NCBI RefSeq assembly: GCF_052180245.1
Contig: NZ_CP197474.1
Coordinates: 3,038,001 to 3,102,000 of the forward strand
Length of the DNA stretch: 64,000 nt
Direction of reading: 5' to 3'
From: Parapusillimonas sp013416435
Lineage (GTDB): Bacteria > Pseudomonadota > Gammaproteobacteria > Burkholderiales > Burkholderiaceae_B
A program made the position numbers and the translations under genes. Below, in pieces: positions 48,962-60,113 of this stretch. Position 1 is the first letter of the stretch. Every line of letters begins with the position of its first letter. The notes below the pieces were generated by a model. The model ran no database searches. It was not told the DNA's origin and was given only the letters and a program-made list of their open reading frames with translations.

Positions 48962-49747
48962 CTACTCCGGGCCTGTCGACGCCGAAATCGGCGCATCCGG
49001 TAGCCATTTTTCCATCAAATCGAAATCCTCGGGCCAAGTCACCTTGAAATTCCGCGCAGAGCCCGGCACCAGGCAAGGCTGGTATCCCAGGCGCTCCAGC
49101 GCGGAGGCTTCGTCGGTGATCTCCGCCGAATCGGCCGCCGCCTGGCGCAAGGCGGCCAGCAACAGCCCCGCGGGAAACATCTGAGGCGTCTGGGCCAGCC
49201 ACAGCCCGTCGCGCGGAACGGTTGCCTCGGCATGCGGCACAACTGTCAGCGCGTCGCCATCGGTTGCGGCAGGCAGATTCGCCAACGGCACAACGGCCGC
49301 TCGCTTGACCGTATCCGCCACCGGCTGCGCCAGCAATCCTCCGGCATCCAGCGCCAGGCAGTGATCCAGCAAGCGGGCCAGCGCACCAGCCGGCAAGCCC
49401 GGCCGTGCGGCATCATGGACCAGCACCCAGTCATCGGGGCGGAGCCCGGCGTCTTCGATGGCCGCCCGGACGGTATCGGCCCGGCTTGGCCCGCCGCAAG
49501 CCCTCCATACCGTGCGAGGCAGGCCGGAGAGTGCCGCCTCCGCCCAGGTGTCCTGCGGCGCCACGGCCACTCTCACCTGATGTATGCGCGGATCGCGGAG
49601 CAAGGCCTTCACCGCCCAGCGCAGCATGGGCTCGCCCTTGAGCGGACGATATTGCTTGGGCAGAGGGGACCTCGCATCAGACCCGGCAGCCTGCGCGCGC
49701 GCGCCGATGCCCGCTGCGGGGACGATCGCAATCAGTTTCTTTTCCAT
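48962..49747 (-). CDS. ispD: IspD, 2-C-methyl-D-erythritol 4-phosphate cytidylyltransferase
   Basis: Third enzyme of the MEP pathway, attaching CMP to methylerythritol phosphate. Nucleotide-binding 'IVPAAGIGARAQ' (about 8-19), 'LPKQYRPLKGEPML' with catalytic Lys, 'WVLVHDAARPG', and 'LWLAQTPQMFPAGLL' are typical. 'ITDEASALERLG' is the C-terminal signature. At 261 aa it is longer than E. coli IspD (236) by a short insertion after the first motif (AAGSDARSP) and a C-terminal tail. It is divergent from mfd with only 17 bp between start codons. Confidence 0.95.
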   Translation of the reverse strand: MEKKLIAIVPAAGIGARAQAAGSDARSPLPKQYRPLKGEPMLRWAVKALLRDPRIHQVRVAVAPQDTWAEAALSGLPRTVWRACGGPSRADTVRAAIEDAGLRPDDWVLVHDAARPGLPAGALARLLDHCLALDAGGLLAQPVADTVKRAAVVPLANLPAATDGDALTVVPHAEATVPRDGLWLAQTPQMFPAGLLLAALRQAAADSAEITDEASALERLGYQPCLVPGSARNFKVTWPEDFDLMEKWLPDAPISASTGPE

Positions 49748-49760
49748 AGGAAAGGCATTT

Positions 49761-49766
49761 TATAAT
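49761..49766 (+). promoter_or_regulatory. Perfect -10 hexamer overlapping the first mfd ATG
   Basis: TATAAT at 49761-49766 within the 17-bp gap between the ispD and mfd start codons. If used as a -10, transcription would start near 49773 and only Met5 (49777) could be translated, from a nearly leaderless message. No good -35 is present 17 bp upstream (inside ispD), so this is tentative. Confidence 0.3.
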
Positions 49767-52700
49767 GCAAGGCTACATGGCTACAGAATCCTCCTCTCTT
49801 TTGACCCTTCCCTCGACCAAAACCGTACTGGCCGCACTGCGCCCCGGGCAAAGACATGCGCAAGCGCTGCCGCCCGGCTCCGGCGACGCCTGGCTGCTCG
49901 CGGACCTTGCCCAGCAGGCCAGGCAGACCATCGTCGTGCTCTGCGCCGATCCTTTGACCGCCCAAAGGCTGGCCGATGAAATCGTAATGTTTGCGCCGGA
50001 CCTGCGCGTCAGGCAGATGCCCGACTGGGAAACCCTGCCCTACGACAGTTTTTCCCCGCACCAGGACTTGATTTCGGAACGCCTGCGCACGCTGCATGCA
50101 CTGATGCAAAATGCGGTGGACATCCTTACGGTCCCGGTCACCACGGCCTTGTACCGGCTGGCTCCGCCCGACTTTCTCGCCGCCTATACCTTCTCGTTCA
50201 GGCAGGGCGACAAGCTGGACGAAGAGGGCCTGCGGCGCCAGCTTACCCTGGCCAACTATACCCATGTCACGCAGGTGACCGCGCCCGGAGAGTTCTGCAT
50301 CCGCGGAGGGCTGATCGACCTCTTCCCCATGGGTTCGGTCCTGCCTTACCGGCTGGATCTCTTCGACGACGAGATCGAATCCATCCGCAGCTTCGACGTG
50401 GATACGCAGCGCAGCCTCTATCCGGTAAAGGAAATCCAGTTGCTGCCGGGGCGCGAATTTCCGATGGACGAATCGGCGCGCAACCAGTTCCGCGCCCGGT
50501 TCCGGGAGATCTTCGAAGGCGACCCCTCGCGCGCACTGCCCTACAAGGACATCGGCAACGGCATTGCCTTCGCGGGCGTCGAATATTATCTGCCGCTGTT
50601 CTTCGAAGGCACGGCCACGCTGTTCGACTACCTGCCTGAACAAGCCGTCACCGTGACGCTGGGGGACATCAATCAGGCCATACAGCGATTCGCCGCCGAC
50701 ACGCACAGTCGCTATCAGTTCTTCAAGAGCGACCGGGAGCGCCCCGTCCTGCCGCCCGGCCAACTGTTCCTCGATGAGGAAGATCTCTTCATCCGTCTCA
50801 AGTCCTTTCCCAGGCTGGCGCTTGTTGCGGGAGAGACCCATCCGGACTTCTTCCAGGCCCCGGACGTGGCGGTCGCGCGGCGCGCGGACGACCCGCTGGC
50901 CAGTTTGCGCATGCTTTTGGGACAGGGCCGCAGCAAAGTCGTATTGTGCGCCGACTCACCGGGGCGGCGCGAAACGCTGATGCAAATGCTGGCGGAGTTC
51001 GGCATCCGGCCCGATTCGCCGAGCGAATCGCTGCAGGAGGCCCTTGAGTCCGCCACGCACTTCGCACTCGTCACTGCGCCTCTGACCAATGGCTTCGGGC
51101 TCGCCGAGCAGGGCTTGACGCTGCTGACGGAGAACAATCTTTATCCGACACAGGCAAGGACGCTGCGTCGCGGAAAGCGTGCCCAGCAGGCCAGCAGCGA
51201 CGTCGAAGCCATGGTGCGCGATCTGTCGGAATTGCGCGAGGGCGACCCGGTGGTCCATGCCCAGCACGGCATAGGCCGGTATTGCGGGCTGGTCGAGATG
51301 GATCTTGGCGAAGGGCCCATGGAGTTCCTGCATCTCGAGTACGCCACCGGCAGCACCTTGTACGTTCCGGTGTCTCAGCTGCACGTCATTGCCCGCTACA
51401 GCGGAGCCGATCCCGAGAACGCGCCACTGCATCAGCTTGGTTCGGGCCAGTGGGACAAGGCGCGCCGCAAAGCGGCCAAGCAAGTGCGCGACGCCGCTGC
51501 GGAACTGCTGGCGCTGTATGCGCAGCGCGCCGCCCGCGACGGCTACCGCTACAAAGTGGCGCCCAATGATTACCAGGCCTTTGCGGAAGGCTTCGGCTTC
51601 GAGGAAACACCAGACCAGGCGGCAGCCATCGAAGCGGTCATCGGCGATATGACTTCCGGCCAGCCCATGGACAGACTGGTCTGCGGAGACGTGGGATTCG
51701 GCAAGACGGAAGTCGCACTGCGCGCTGCCTTCATCGCGGTGCTCAATGGCAAGCAGGTCGCCCTGCTCTGCCCCACCACCCTGCTGGCCGAGCAGCATGC
51801 CCAGACGTTTGCCGACCGCTTCGCGGACTGGCCGGTCAAGGTCGTGGAATTATCGCGCTTCCGTTCGGGCAAGGAGATCAGCGCGGCGGTGGAAGGCATC
51901 AACAAAGGCAGTGTGGACATCGTCATCGGCACGCACAAGATTCTGTCGAAGGACGTGAAGTTCAAGGATCTCGGACTCGTCATCATCGACGAAGAGCACC
52001 GTTTCGGCGTCCGCCAGAAGGAAGCGCTGAAGACGCTGAGGGCCGAGGTGGATGTGCTCACGCTGACGGCCACCCCCATTCCCCGCACGCTGGGCATGTC
52101 GCTGGAAGGCATACGCGACTTCTCGGTGATCGCCACCGCGCCGCAAAAACGCCTGGCCATCAAGACCTTCGTCCGGCGCGAGGACGGCAGCACGATACGC
52201 GAGGCGCTGCTCCGCGAACTCAAGCGCGGGGGCCAGGTATATTTCCTGCACAACGAGGTCGAGACCATCCATAACCGGCGCGCCAAACTGGAAGAACTCG
52301 TCCCCGAGGCCCGCATCGCGGTCGCACATGGGCAGATGCCGGAGCGCGAACTGGAAGAAGTCATGAAAGGCTTCTACCAGCAGCGTTTCAACGTGCTGCT
52401 GTGCACGACCATCATCGAAACCGGCATCGACGTTCCCACGGCAAACACCATCGTCATACACCGGGCGGACAAGCTCGGACTGGCCCAGCTGCATCAATTG
52501 CGGGGCCGCGTCGGCCGGTCCCACCATCAGGCCTATGCTTACCTGCTGACGCCCGGCGAGGATGCCATGACGTCGAACGCCAAGAAACGCCTGGAGGCCA
52601 TACAGGCGATGGAGGAACTGGGTGCAGGCTTCTTCCTCGCCATGCACGACCTGGAGATCCGCGGCACCGGGGAAGTGCTGGGCGAATCTCAGTCCGGCAA

Positions 52701-53235
52701 TATCCAGGAAATCGGATTCTCCATGTACTCCGAGATGCTCAACGCTGCGGTGCGAGCACTCAAGTCCGGCGAAGAGCCGGATCTGGATTCGCCCTTTTCC
52801 TCACTGTGCGAAGTCAACCTGCATGCATCCGCCCTCCTGCCACCCGATTACTGCCCCGATGTACATGCCCGGCTGGGCATGTACAAGAAGCTGTCCCATG
52901 CTCGCCATGAAGACGACATGATCGCCATCCAGGAAGAACTGATAGACCGCTACGGGAAATTGCCCGAAGCGGCGCAGACGCTGCTTGCCACCCATCGCCT
53001 GCGCTTGAGCGGCGAACCGCTGGGTGTGGTCAAGATCGACGCGAGCGAAAACCAGGCCATGATCCAGTTCTCGGCCAAGCCCAGCGTCGATCCGCTGCGC
53101 ATCATCGAATTGGTGCAAAAGAGAAAGGACGTGAAACTGGCCGGCCAGGACAAGCTCAAGGTGGAGATCAAGCAGGGACAACAGGTTTCCGCCCGCATCG
53201 ACGCCGTGCGCAACGTGCTGCGCGCGCTGGCTTGA
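49765..53235 (+). CDS. mfd: Mfd, transcription-repair coupling factor
   Basis: Recognises RNA polymerase stalled at DNA damage, removes it using ATP and recruits UvrA. Domain order is as in E. coli: UvrB-like N-terminal region ('MPDWETLPYDSFSPHQDLISERL'), RNA-polymerase-interacting domain about 470-560 ('LSELREGDPVVHAQHGIGRYCGL'), the helicase with Walker A 'GDVGFGKTEVALR', DEEH box 'IIDEEHRFGV', 'TATPIPRTL', RecG-like 'RGRVGRS', and the C-terminal TRCF domain. 1156 aa. Met1 (49765) or Met5 (49777, with AAGG upstream) could be the start; TATAAT overlaps Met1, so Met5 may be the real one. Confidence 0.95.
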   Translation: MQGYMATESSSLLTLPSTKTVLAALRPGQRHAQALPPGSGDAWLLADLAQQARQTIVVLCADPLTAQRLADEIVMFAPDLRVRQMPDWETLPYDSFSPHQDLISERLRTLHALMQNAVDILTVPVTTALYRLAPPDFLAAYTFSFRQGDKLDEEGLRRQLTLANYTHVTQVTAPGEFCIRGGLIDLFPMGSVLPYRLDLFDDEIESIRSFDVDTQRSLYPVKEIQLLPGREFPMDESARNQFRARFREIFEGDPSRALPYKDIGNGIAFAGVEYYLPLFFEGTATLFDYLPEQAVTVTLGDINQAIQRFAADTHSRYQFFKSDRERPVLPPGQLFLDEEDLFIRLKSFPRLALVAGETHPDFFQAPDVAVARRADDPLASLRMLLGQGRSKVVLCADSPGRRETLMQMLAEFGIRPDSPSESLQEALESATHFALVTAPLTNGFGLAEQGLTLLTENNLYPTQARTLRRGKRAQQASSDVEAMVRDLSELREGDPVVHAQHGIGRYCGLVEMDLGEGPMEFLHLEYATGSTLYVPVSQLHVIARYSGADPENAPLHQLGSGQWDKARRKAAKQVRDAAAELLALYAQRAARDGYRYKVAPNDYQAFAEGFGFEETPDQAAAIEAVIGDMTSGQPMDRLVCGDVGFGKTEVALRAAFIAVLNGKQVALLCPTTLLAEQHAQTFADRFADWPVKVVELSRFRSGKEISAAVEGINKGSVDIVIGTHKILSKDVKFKDLGLVIIDEEHRFGVRQKEALKTLRAEVDVLTLTATPIPRTLGMSLEGIRDFSVIATAPQKRLAIKTFVRREDGSTIREALLRELKRGGQVYFLHNEVETIHNRRAKLEELVPEARIAVAHGQMPERELEEVMKGFYQQRFNVLLCTTIIETGIDVPTANTIVIHRADKLGLAQLHQLRGRVGRSHHQAYAYLLTPGEDAMTSNAKKRLEAIQAMEELGAGFFLAMHDLEIRGTGEVLGESQSGNIQEIGFSMYSEMLNAAVRALKSGEEPDLDSPFSSLCEVNLHASALLPPDYCPDVHARLGMYKKLSHARHEDDMIAIQEELIDRYGKLPEAAQTLLATHRLRLSGEPLGVVKIDASENQAMIQFSAKPSVDPLRIIELVQKRKDVKLAGQDKLKVEIKQGQQVSARIDAVRNVLRALA

Positions 53236-53244
53236 AGGATTTAA

Positions 53245-53361
53245 GGGGTCAGACCCCGTACGGGGTCTGACCCCGGGCAAGTCTCTGAGGGGTGAGACCC
53301 ATTGGGTCTGACCCCAGCTGATTTGACGGACGGGGTCAGACCCCGCATGGGGTCTGACCCC
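53245..53361. repeat. Palindrome cluster I (three elements)
   Basis: Elements at 53245-53274 (centre GTAC), 53289-53315 (27 bp, degenerate: left arm GGGGTGAGACCC) and 53332-53361 (centre GCAT), start spacings 44 and 43 bp. The cluster starts 9 bp after the mfd stop and ends 15 bp before the serB stop, filling a convergent junction. Confidence 0.94.
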
Positions 53362-53376
53362 ATGACACCAGACCCC

Positions 53377-54222
53377 CTACATCCGGAACCAGTTCAGGAT
53401 GGCGTCCAGCGGGCTGACGTTGAGCGCATAATTGGCTTGCTCGCGCACGACCGGCTTGGCACGATAAGCGACGGAATATTTGGCCAGCGCCATCATCTTC
53501 AGATCGTTGGCGCCGTCACCCACGGCGATGATCTGGTCGGACGTTGCACCAAGCTCCTGGGCCAGCGACGCCAGGCGTGCGGCTTTGCCCTGGGCGTCGA
53601 CGATATCGCCGTGGACGCGGCCGGAAAGCTTGCCGCCGCTGACTTCCAGCACATTCGCATGGCAGGCGTCCAGGTCCAGGCGGGCCTTGAGCCTTTCGGT
53701 GAAGAAGGTAAATCCTCCCGACACGAGCAGAACCTTCAGACCGTATCGGCGCGCCGTCGCAATCAGGTTTTCCGCGCCGGGATTCAGGCGCAGGCGTTCT
53801 TCATAAACCCTTTCAAGCGCCGTGGCATCGACGCCCTCCAGCAAGGCCACCCGGCGCCTCAGACTTTCGGCGAAATCCTTGATCTCGCCGCGCATCGCCG
53901 CCTCGGTGATGGCGGACACCTCGGCCTTGCGTCCGGCCAAGTCGGCGATCTCGTCGATGCATTCGATATTGACCAGCGTGGAGTCCATGTCCATCGCCAG
54001 TATCCTGCAGTCGCGCAAGCGCGCAATGTGATCGAAGAAAGCGTAGTCCATGCCGAATGCGTCACAGCATGCCTGCACTTCGGGCCGTACGTCAGGGTCG
54101 ACATCCAGCAGGCGGACCGCCGTGTTGCCGAGCTCCTGCACCCCGCCGGCGCTGGCGATGGCGGCGATCTTTTCGATGTTGGAAGCGACCAGATTGGGCG
54201 CCTGCAGAATGAGATGTGTCAT
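53377..54222 (-). CDS. serB: SerB, phosphoserine phosphatase
   Basis: Last step of serine synthesis, hydrolysing phosphoserine. HAD motif I 'AMDMDSTLVNIECIDEIAD' with nucleophile Asp78 and acid/base Asp80; 'LLVSGGFTFFTERL' (motif II), and 'AVGDGANDLKMM' (motif IV) are all present, with the substrate-specific 'ECIDEIA' segment. The first ~65 residues form the N-terminal ACT-like part. 281 aa is typical of betaproteobacterial SerB. Its start is 1 bp after the DUF2818 gene stop, so it is probably read with that gene and possibly with nuoN. Confidence 0.95.
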   Translation of the reverse strand: MTHLILQAPNLVASNIEKIAAIASAGGVQELGNTAVRLLDVDPDVRPEVQACCDAFGMDYAFFDHIARLRDCRILAMDMDSTLVNIECIDEIADLAGRKAEVSAITEAAMRGEIKDFAESLRRRVALLEGVDATALERVYEERLRLNPGAENLIATARRYGLKVLLVSGGFTFFTERLKARLDLDACHANVLEVSGGKLSGRVHGDIVDAQGKAARLASLAQELGATSDQIIAVGDGANDLKMMALAKYSVAYRAKPVVREQANYALNVSPLDAILNWFRM

Positions 54223-54223
54223 G

Positions 54224-54787
54224 TCAGTGTGCTGCGGCCGAGACCGCAGCCTTGCCAGGCTTGCGCCGGCGCATCAGATAGCGGAAAACGAACCCTGGAT
54301 ACCCCAGCACCAGGAACAGGCTTAGGGTGATGGCAAAGAACTCCCACTGCTTGGGAAACAGATTGCCCATATTGGCTTCGAATCCAAAGCCCATGGCGCC
54401 CACCAGGACGTAGAGCACCAATACCTCGAGCAGGCTCGAGAAAAAGGATTTGTCGGCCTGCCGGCCCCGGTTGCGCCAGCCGGGATAGGCGAGCAGCGCG
54501 ATCGCAATGCCGACGACAGCCAGTAGCTTGATCGTGAACAAGGCGACCGATGCCGCGTCGGACGCCATGAAGAAAGCACCCGCAAGGAGTGCGTATCCAC
54601 CATAAGCCATACCGGCCAGGGCAGCGAAAAAAACCAGTGATTCCAGCAGGTTCCGCCAAGCGGGACGCGGCGGTTCACCTGCCTGCGTCCAGGGCAGCGC
54701 CAGCATCGGGCGCTTCAGGACGAAAGGCAGGTTCGCCATCAAGAGCGAAAGGCCGATCAGGAACCAGATCGCAAATGCCTGTGTCAT
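54224..54787 (-). CDS. DUF2818-type inner-membrane protein
   Basis: Uncharacterised membrane protein of 187 aa with about five hydrophobic segments: 'AFAIWFLIGLSLLMANLPFV', 'LLESLVFFAALAGMAYGGYAL', 'ALFTIKLLAVVGIAIALLAY', 'LLEVLVLYVLVGAMGFGF' and 'FAITLSLFLVLGYPGFVF'. The start and 'NLPFVLKRPM...GEPPRPAWRNLLE' resemble DUF2818 proteins, which are regularly placed just after nuoN in Burkholderiales; at 187 aa it is longer than those I know (~100 aa), mainly by an inserted loop around 85-115. Four bp separate it from nuoN. A role with complex I is suggested only by position. Confidence 0.7.
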   Translation of the reverse strand: MTQAFAIWFLIGLSLLMANLPFVLKRPMLALPWTQAGEPPRPAWRNLLESLVFFAALAGMAYGGYALLAGAFFMASDAASVALFTIKLLAVVGIAIALLAYPGWRNRGRQADKSFFSSLLEVLVLYVLVGAMGFGFEANMGNLFPKQWEFFAITLSLFLVLGYPGFVFRYLMRRRKPGKAAVSAAAH

Positions 54788-54791
54788 GCGA

Positions 54792-56276
54792 TCAGAACTT
54801 CAAAGAGCTCTCGATGACCCGGACGCACAACGCCATGAGACCACCCGGCAATATGCCCAGCGCAAGGATCAGAAGGCCATTGAGAGACATCAGGCCGTTG
54901 GTGACGACGCCGGTATTGACCGGAACCAGTTCGCCTTCGGGCTCGTCGAAGTACGCAACCTTGACCACGCGCAAATAGTAGAAGGCGCCAATCAGCGAAA
55001 ACAGCACCGCGACCACCGCCATGGCGATGTAGCCCGCGCCGATCAACGCCTGCAGCACCGCCAGCTTAGCGTAGAAGCCCGCCAGCGGCGGAATGCCCGT
55101 CAGCGAAAACATGGAGACCAGCAGCAGCCCGGCCAGTACCGGATTACGGCGATTCAGGCCCTTCAGGTCGGAGATCTCTTCGCACTCGAAACCTTCGCGG
55201 CTCAAGAGCAGGATCAGGCCGAAAGTGACCAGCGTGGTCAGGACGTAGATGACCACGTAGAACAGCGCCGAACCGTATGCCGAGCCTGCCGCGACCGCCT
55301 GCCCTTCCACCACGCCCGACAGCAGGCCCAGGAACACGAAGCCCATGTGCGAGATCGTCGAATAGGCCAGCATGCGCTTGAAATTGGATTGCATGATGGC
55401 GGCCAGGTTGCCGATGGCCAGCGACAGGACGGCCATCACGAGCAGCATGGGTTGCCAGTCGATGGCAATACCGTGCAGGCCTTCGATCAGAAGGCGCAGC
55501 GTGATGGCGAAAGCCGCCAGCTTGGGCGCGGCGCCAACGATCAGGGTGACGGAGGTCGGTGCGCCCTGATAGACGTCGGGGGTCCACATATGGAATGGCG
55601 CTGCGGTCAGCTTGAACGCCAGGCCGGAGACGATGAACACCACGCCGAAGACCAGTGGCAGGCGCTCGGCATTGCCACTGTTGATGACCTGGGCGATCAG
55701 GCGCATGTCGAGCTGGCCGGTCGCGCCGTAGATCATGGACATGCCGTACAGCAACACGCCCGACGCCAGTGCGCCCAGCACAAAGTACTTCATGGCGGCT
55801 TCCGTGGCCTTGATGTGATCGCGGCGCAGCGCAACCAGCGCATACAGGGCGAAGGACATCAGCTCAACGCCCAGATAGACCGTGAGCATGCTGCCGGCGG
55901 AGATCATGATCATCTGCCCGAGCAAGGCGAAGAGCGCCAGGCAGTATAGTTCGCCGCCATTCTTGACCATGTCGCGGCGCTCGGAATACTCGCGGCCGTA
56001 GATCATGGTGGCCGCCACTGCGATATAAGACAGTACCTTCAGGAAATGCGCGAGATCGTCGACGACATACAGGCCGCCGAAGGAGTTGCCCCGCACGCCG
56101 GCGCCCCATTGCCACAAGGAAATTACCGTCAGCACCAGCATGGCGCCGATGCTCAAGGTGAAGGTCGTATGGCGGGACTCGGTCTTGTTGAATGCGTCGA
56201 CCAGCAAGATGGCGCAGGCCATGATCAACAGCGAAATCTCGGGCGTAGCCAAAGCGAAGTCAAATGGATTTTGCAT
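54792..56276 (-). CDS. nuoN: NuoN, NADH-quinone oxidoreductase subunit N
   Basis: Proton-pumping antiporter-like membrane subunit of complex I. About 14 transmembrane helices; 'VELMSFALYALVALRR' contains the conserved helix-5 Glu, 'KYFVLGALASGVLLYGMSM' the helix-7 Lys, and 'FKLTAAPFHMWTPDVYQGAPTSVT' the hallmark loop in two blocks. 494 aa, ATG start. Last nuo gene in the usual nuoA-N order, 12 bp after nuoM. Confidence 0.96.
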   Translation of the reverse strand: MQNPFDFALATPEISLLIMACAILLVDAFNKTESRHTTFTLSIGAMLVLTVISLWQWGAGVRGNSFGGLYVVDDLAHFLKVLSYIAVAATMIYGREYSERRDMVKNGGELYCLALFALLGQMIMISAGSMLTVYLGVELMSFALYALVALRRDHIKATEAAMKYFVLGALASGVLLYGMSMIYGATGQLDMRLIAQVINSGNAERLPLVFGVVFIVSGLAFKLTAAPFHMWTPDVYQGAPTSVTLIVGAAPKLAAFAITLRLLIEGLHGIAIDWQPMLLVMAVLSLAIGNLAAIMQSNFKRMLAYSTISHMGFVFLGLLSGVVEGQAVAAGSAYGSALFYVVIYVLTTLVTFGLILLLSREGFECEEISDLKGLNRRNPVLAGLLLVSMFSLTGIPPLAGFYAKLAVLQALIGAGYIAMAVVAVLFSLIGAFYYLRVVKVAYFDEPEGELVPVNTGVVTNGLMSLNGLLILALGILPGGLMALCVRVIESSLKF

Positions 56277-56288
56277 AGTATTTCAGGT

Positions 56289-57787
56289 CTACAGTTTCGA
56301 GATAGAGACGTGCTGCAGCAAGGCCTGCACCGACACATGCATGACATCTGTAAACGGTTTCGGATGGATACCCATGTAAAGCACCGCGATGGCCATGACA
56401 CCCAGGATGAAGAACTCGCGCCGGCTGAGGTCGCTCATGCTGCGCACCGCATCGTTGGCGATGTCGCCGAAAGCCACGCGCTTGAGCATCCAGAGCGAAT
56501 AGGACGCACCGAGGATGAGCGAGGTTGCAGCCAGAAGGCCTATCCAGAAGTTGTATTCCACCGCGCCCATGATGACGGTGAACTCGCCCACGAATCCGCT
56601 GGTCGCCGGCAGGCCGGCATTGGCCATGGAAAACAGCACGAAATACGTGACGAAGCGCGGCATGACGTTGATGACGCCGCCATAGTCATCGATGCGGCGC
56701 GTGTGCAGGCGATCGTACAGTACCCCGATACACAGGAACATGGCGCCCGACACGAAGCCGTGGGAGATCATCTGCACGATGGCGCCCTCGAGGCCGGCCG
56801 TGTTGAACACGAAGAAGCCGAGCGTCACGAAGCCCATGTGGGCGACCGATGAATACGCCACCAGCTTCTTCATGTCGTCCTGAACGATGGCGACCAGGCC
56901 AATGTAGATGACCGCGATGAGCGACAGGGCGATCATCATGCCGGCCAGGCTCTGCGAGGCGTCAGGCGCGATCGGGAGCGAGAACCGCAGGAAGCCGTAT
57001 GCGCCGAGCTTCAGCATGATGGCGGCCAGCACTACCGAACCTCCGGTGGGCGCCTCGACGTGCGCGTCCGGCAACCATGTATGCACCGGCCACATGGGAA
57101 CCTTGACGGCGAACGCCGCAAGCAGGGCCAGGAAGATCAGGATCTGGGGCGTGTAGTCCAGTTTGAGCCCATGCCAGGCGAGGATGTCGAACGAGCCGCC
57201 GGCGGAATGCCACAAATAGATGAAAGCGACGAGTGTGAGCAACGAACCCAGCAAGGTGTACAGGAAGAACTTGAATGCCGCGTACACACGATTCGGGCCG
57301 CCCCATACCCCGATGATCAGGTACATCGGAATGAGCGTCGCTTCGAAGAACACGTAGAACAGCATGCCGTCCAGCGCCGCGAACACGCCGACCATCAGCC
57401 CCGAAAGAATCAGGAAGGCTGCCATGTACTGCGAGATCCGACTGGTGATGACTTCCCAGCCCGCAAGCACCACGATGATGGTGATGAAGGCCGTGAGCAG
57501 CACGAACCAGAGCGAAATGCCATCGATGCCGAGATGGTAGTTGACCGCAAAGGTTTCGATCCAAGATGCCTTCTCGACGAACTGCATGTCGGCTGTATCG
57601 GGATTGAAGCCCGTGTACAGCGGCAAGGTGACGAGAAACCCCGCGACGGCTCCGATCAGCGAAATCTTGCGCGTGAAGCCCGGCCGATCATCGCGGCCCA
57701 GCAGCAGCACCAACAGACCCGCAACAATGGGAACGAAAATCGAGAGCGTTAACCAGGGAAAATTAGAAGACGCCATATCGCTTGCCA

Positions 57788-57788
<1 letters not shown>
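56289..57788 (-). CDS. nuoM: NuoM, NADH-quinone oxidoreductase subunit M
   Basis: Proton-pumping membrane subunit of complex I (ND4-like), about 14 helices. 'FFEATLIPMYLIIGVWGG' has the key Glu, 'FFLYTLLGSLLTL' follows, and 'KVPMWPVHTWLPDAHVEAPTGGSVVLA' (in two blocks) is the family hallmark with conserved Lys. 499 aa. Its ATG overlaps the nuoL stop (TGATG), so the two are translationally coupled. Confidence 0.97.
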
Positions 57789-59788
<2,000 letters not shown>

Positions 59789-59804
59789 AATTTGAGCAAT
59801 CCCA

Positions 59805-60113
59805 TCAACCCTTGAGCTGGTCAAGTGCGTCAACATTGATCGTATTCAGGTTGCGGAACAGCAACACCAAGATCGCCAGCCCGATGGCGGCTTCCGCCGC
59901 GGCCACCGTCAGCACGAAGAAGACGAACACCTGGCCGGCCGTATCGCCGAACCAAGTCGAGAACGCCACGAAATTCATGTTTGCGGCAAGCAGCATGAGC
60001 TCGATGGACATCAACAGGATGATGAGATTGCGGCGATTCAGAAAGAAGCCGAAGATGCCGATGGAGAAAAGAATTGCGCCAAGTATCAGATAGTGGGCAA
60101 GTGTCAATGTCAT
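59805..60113 (-). CDS. nuoK: NuoK, NADH-quinone oxidoreductase subunit K
   Basis: Small membrane subunit of complex I (ND4L-like), 102 aa, three helices. 'IGIFGFFLNRRNLIILLMSIELMLLAANMNFVAF' (in blocks) and 'FVLTVAAAEAAIGLAILVLLFR' hold the two buried glutamates needed for proton transfer. ATG start overlapping the nuoJ stop by 4 bp. Confidence 0.97.
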   Translation of the reverse strand: MTLTLAHYLILGAILFSIGIFGFFLNRRNLIILLMSIELMLLAANMNFVAFSTWFGDTAGQVFVFFVLTVAAAEAAIGLAILVLLFRNLNTINVDALDQLKG

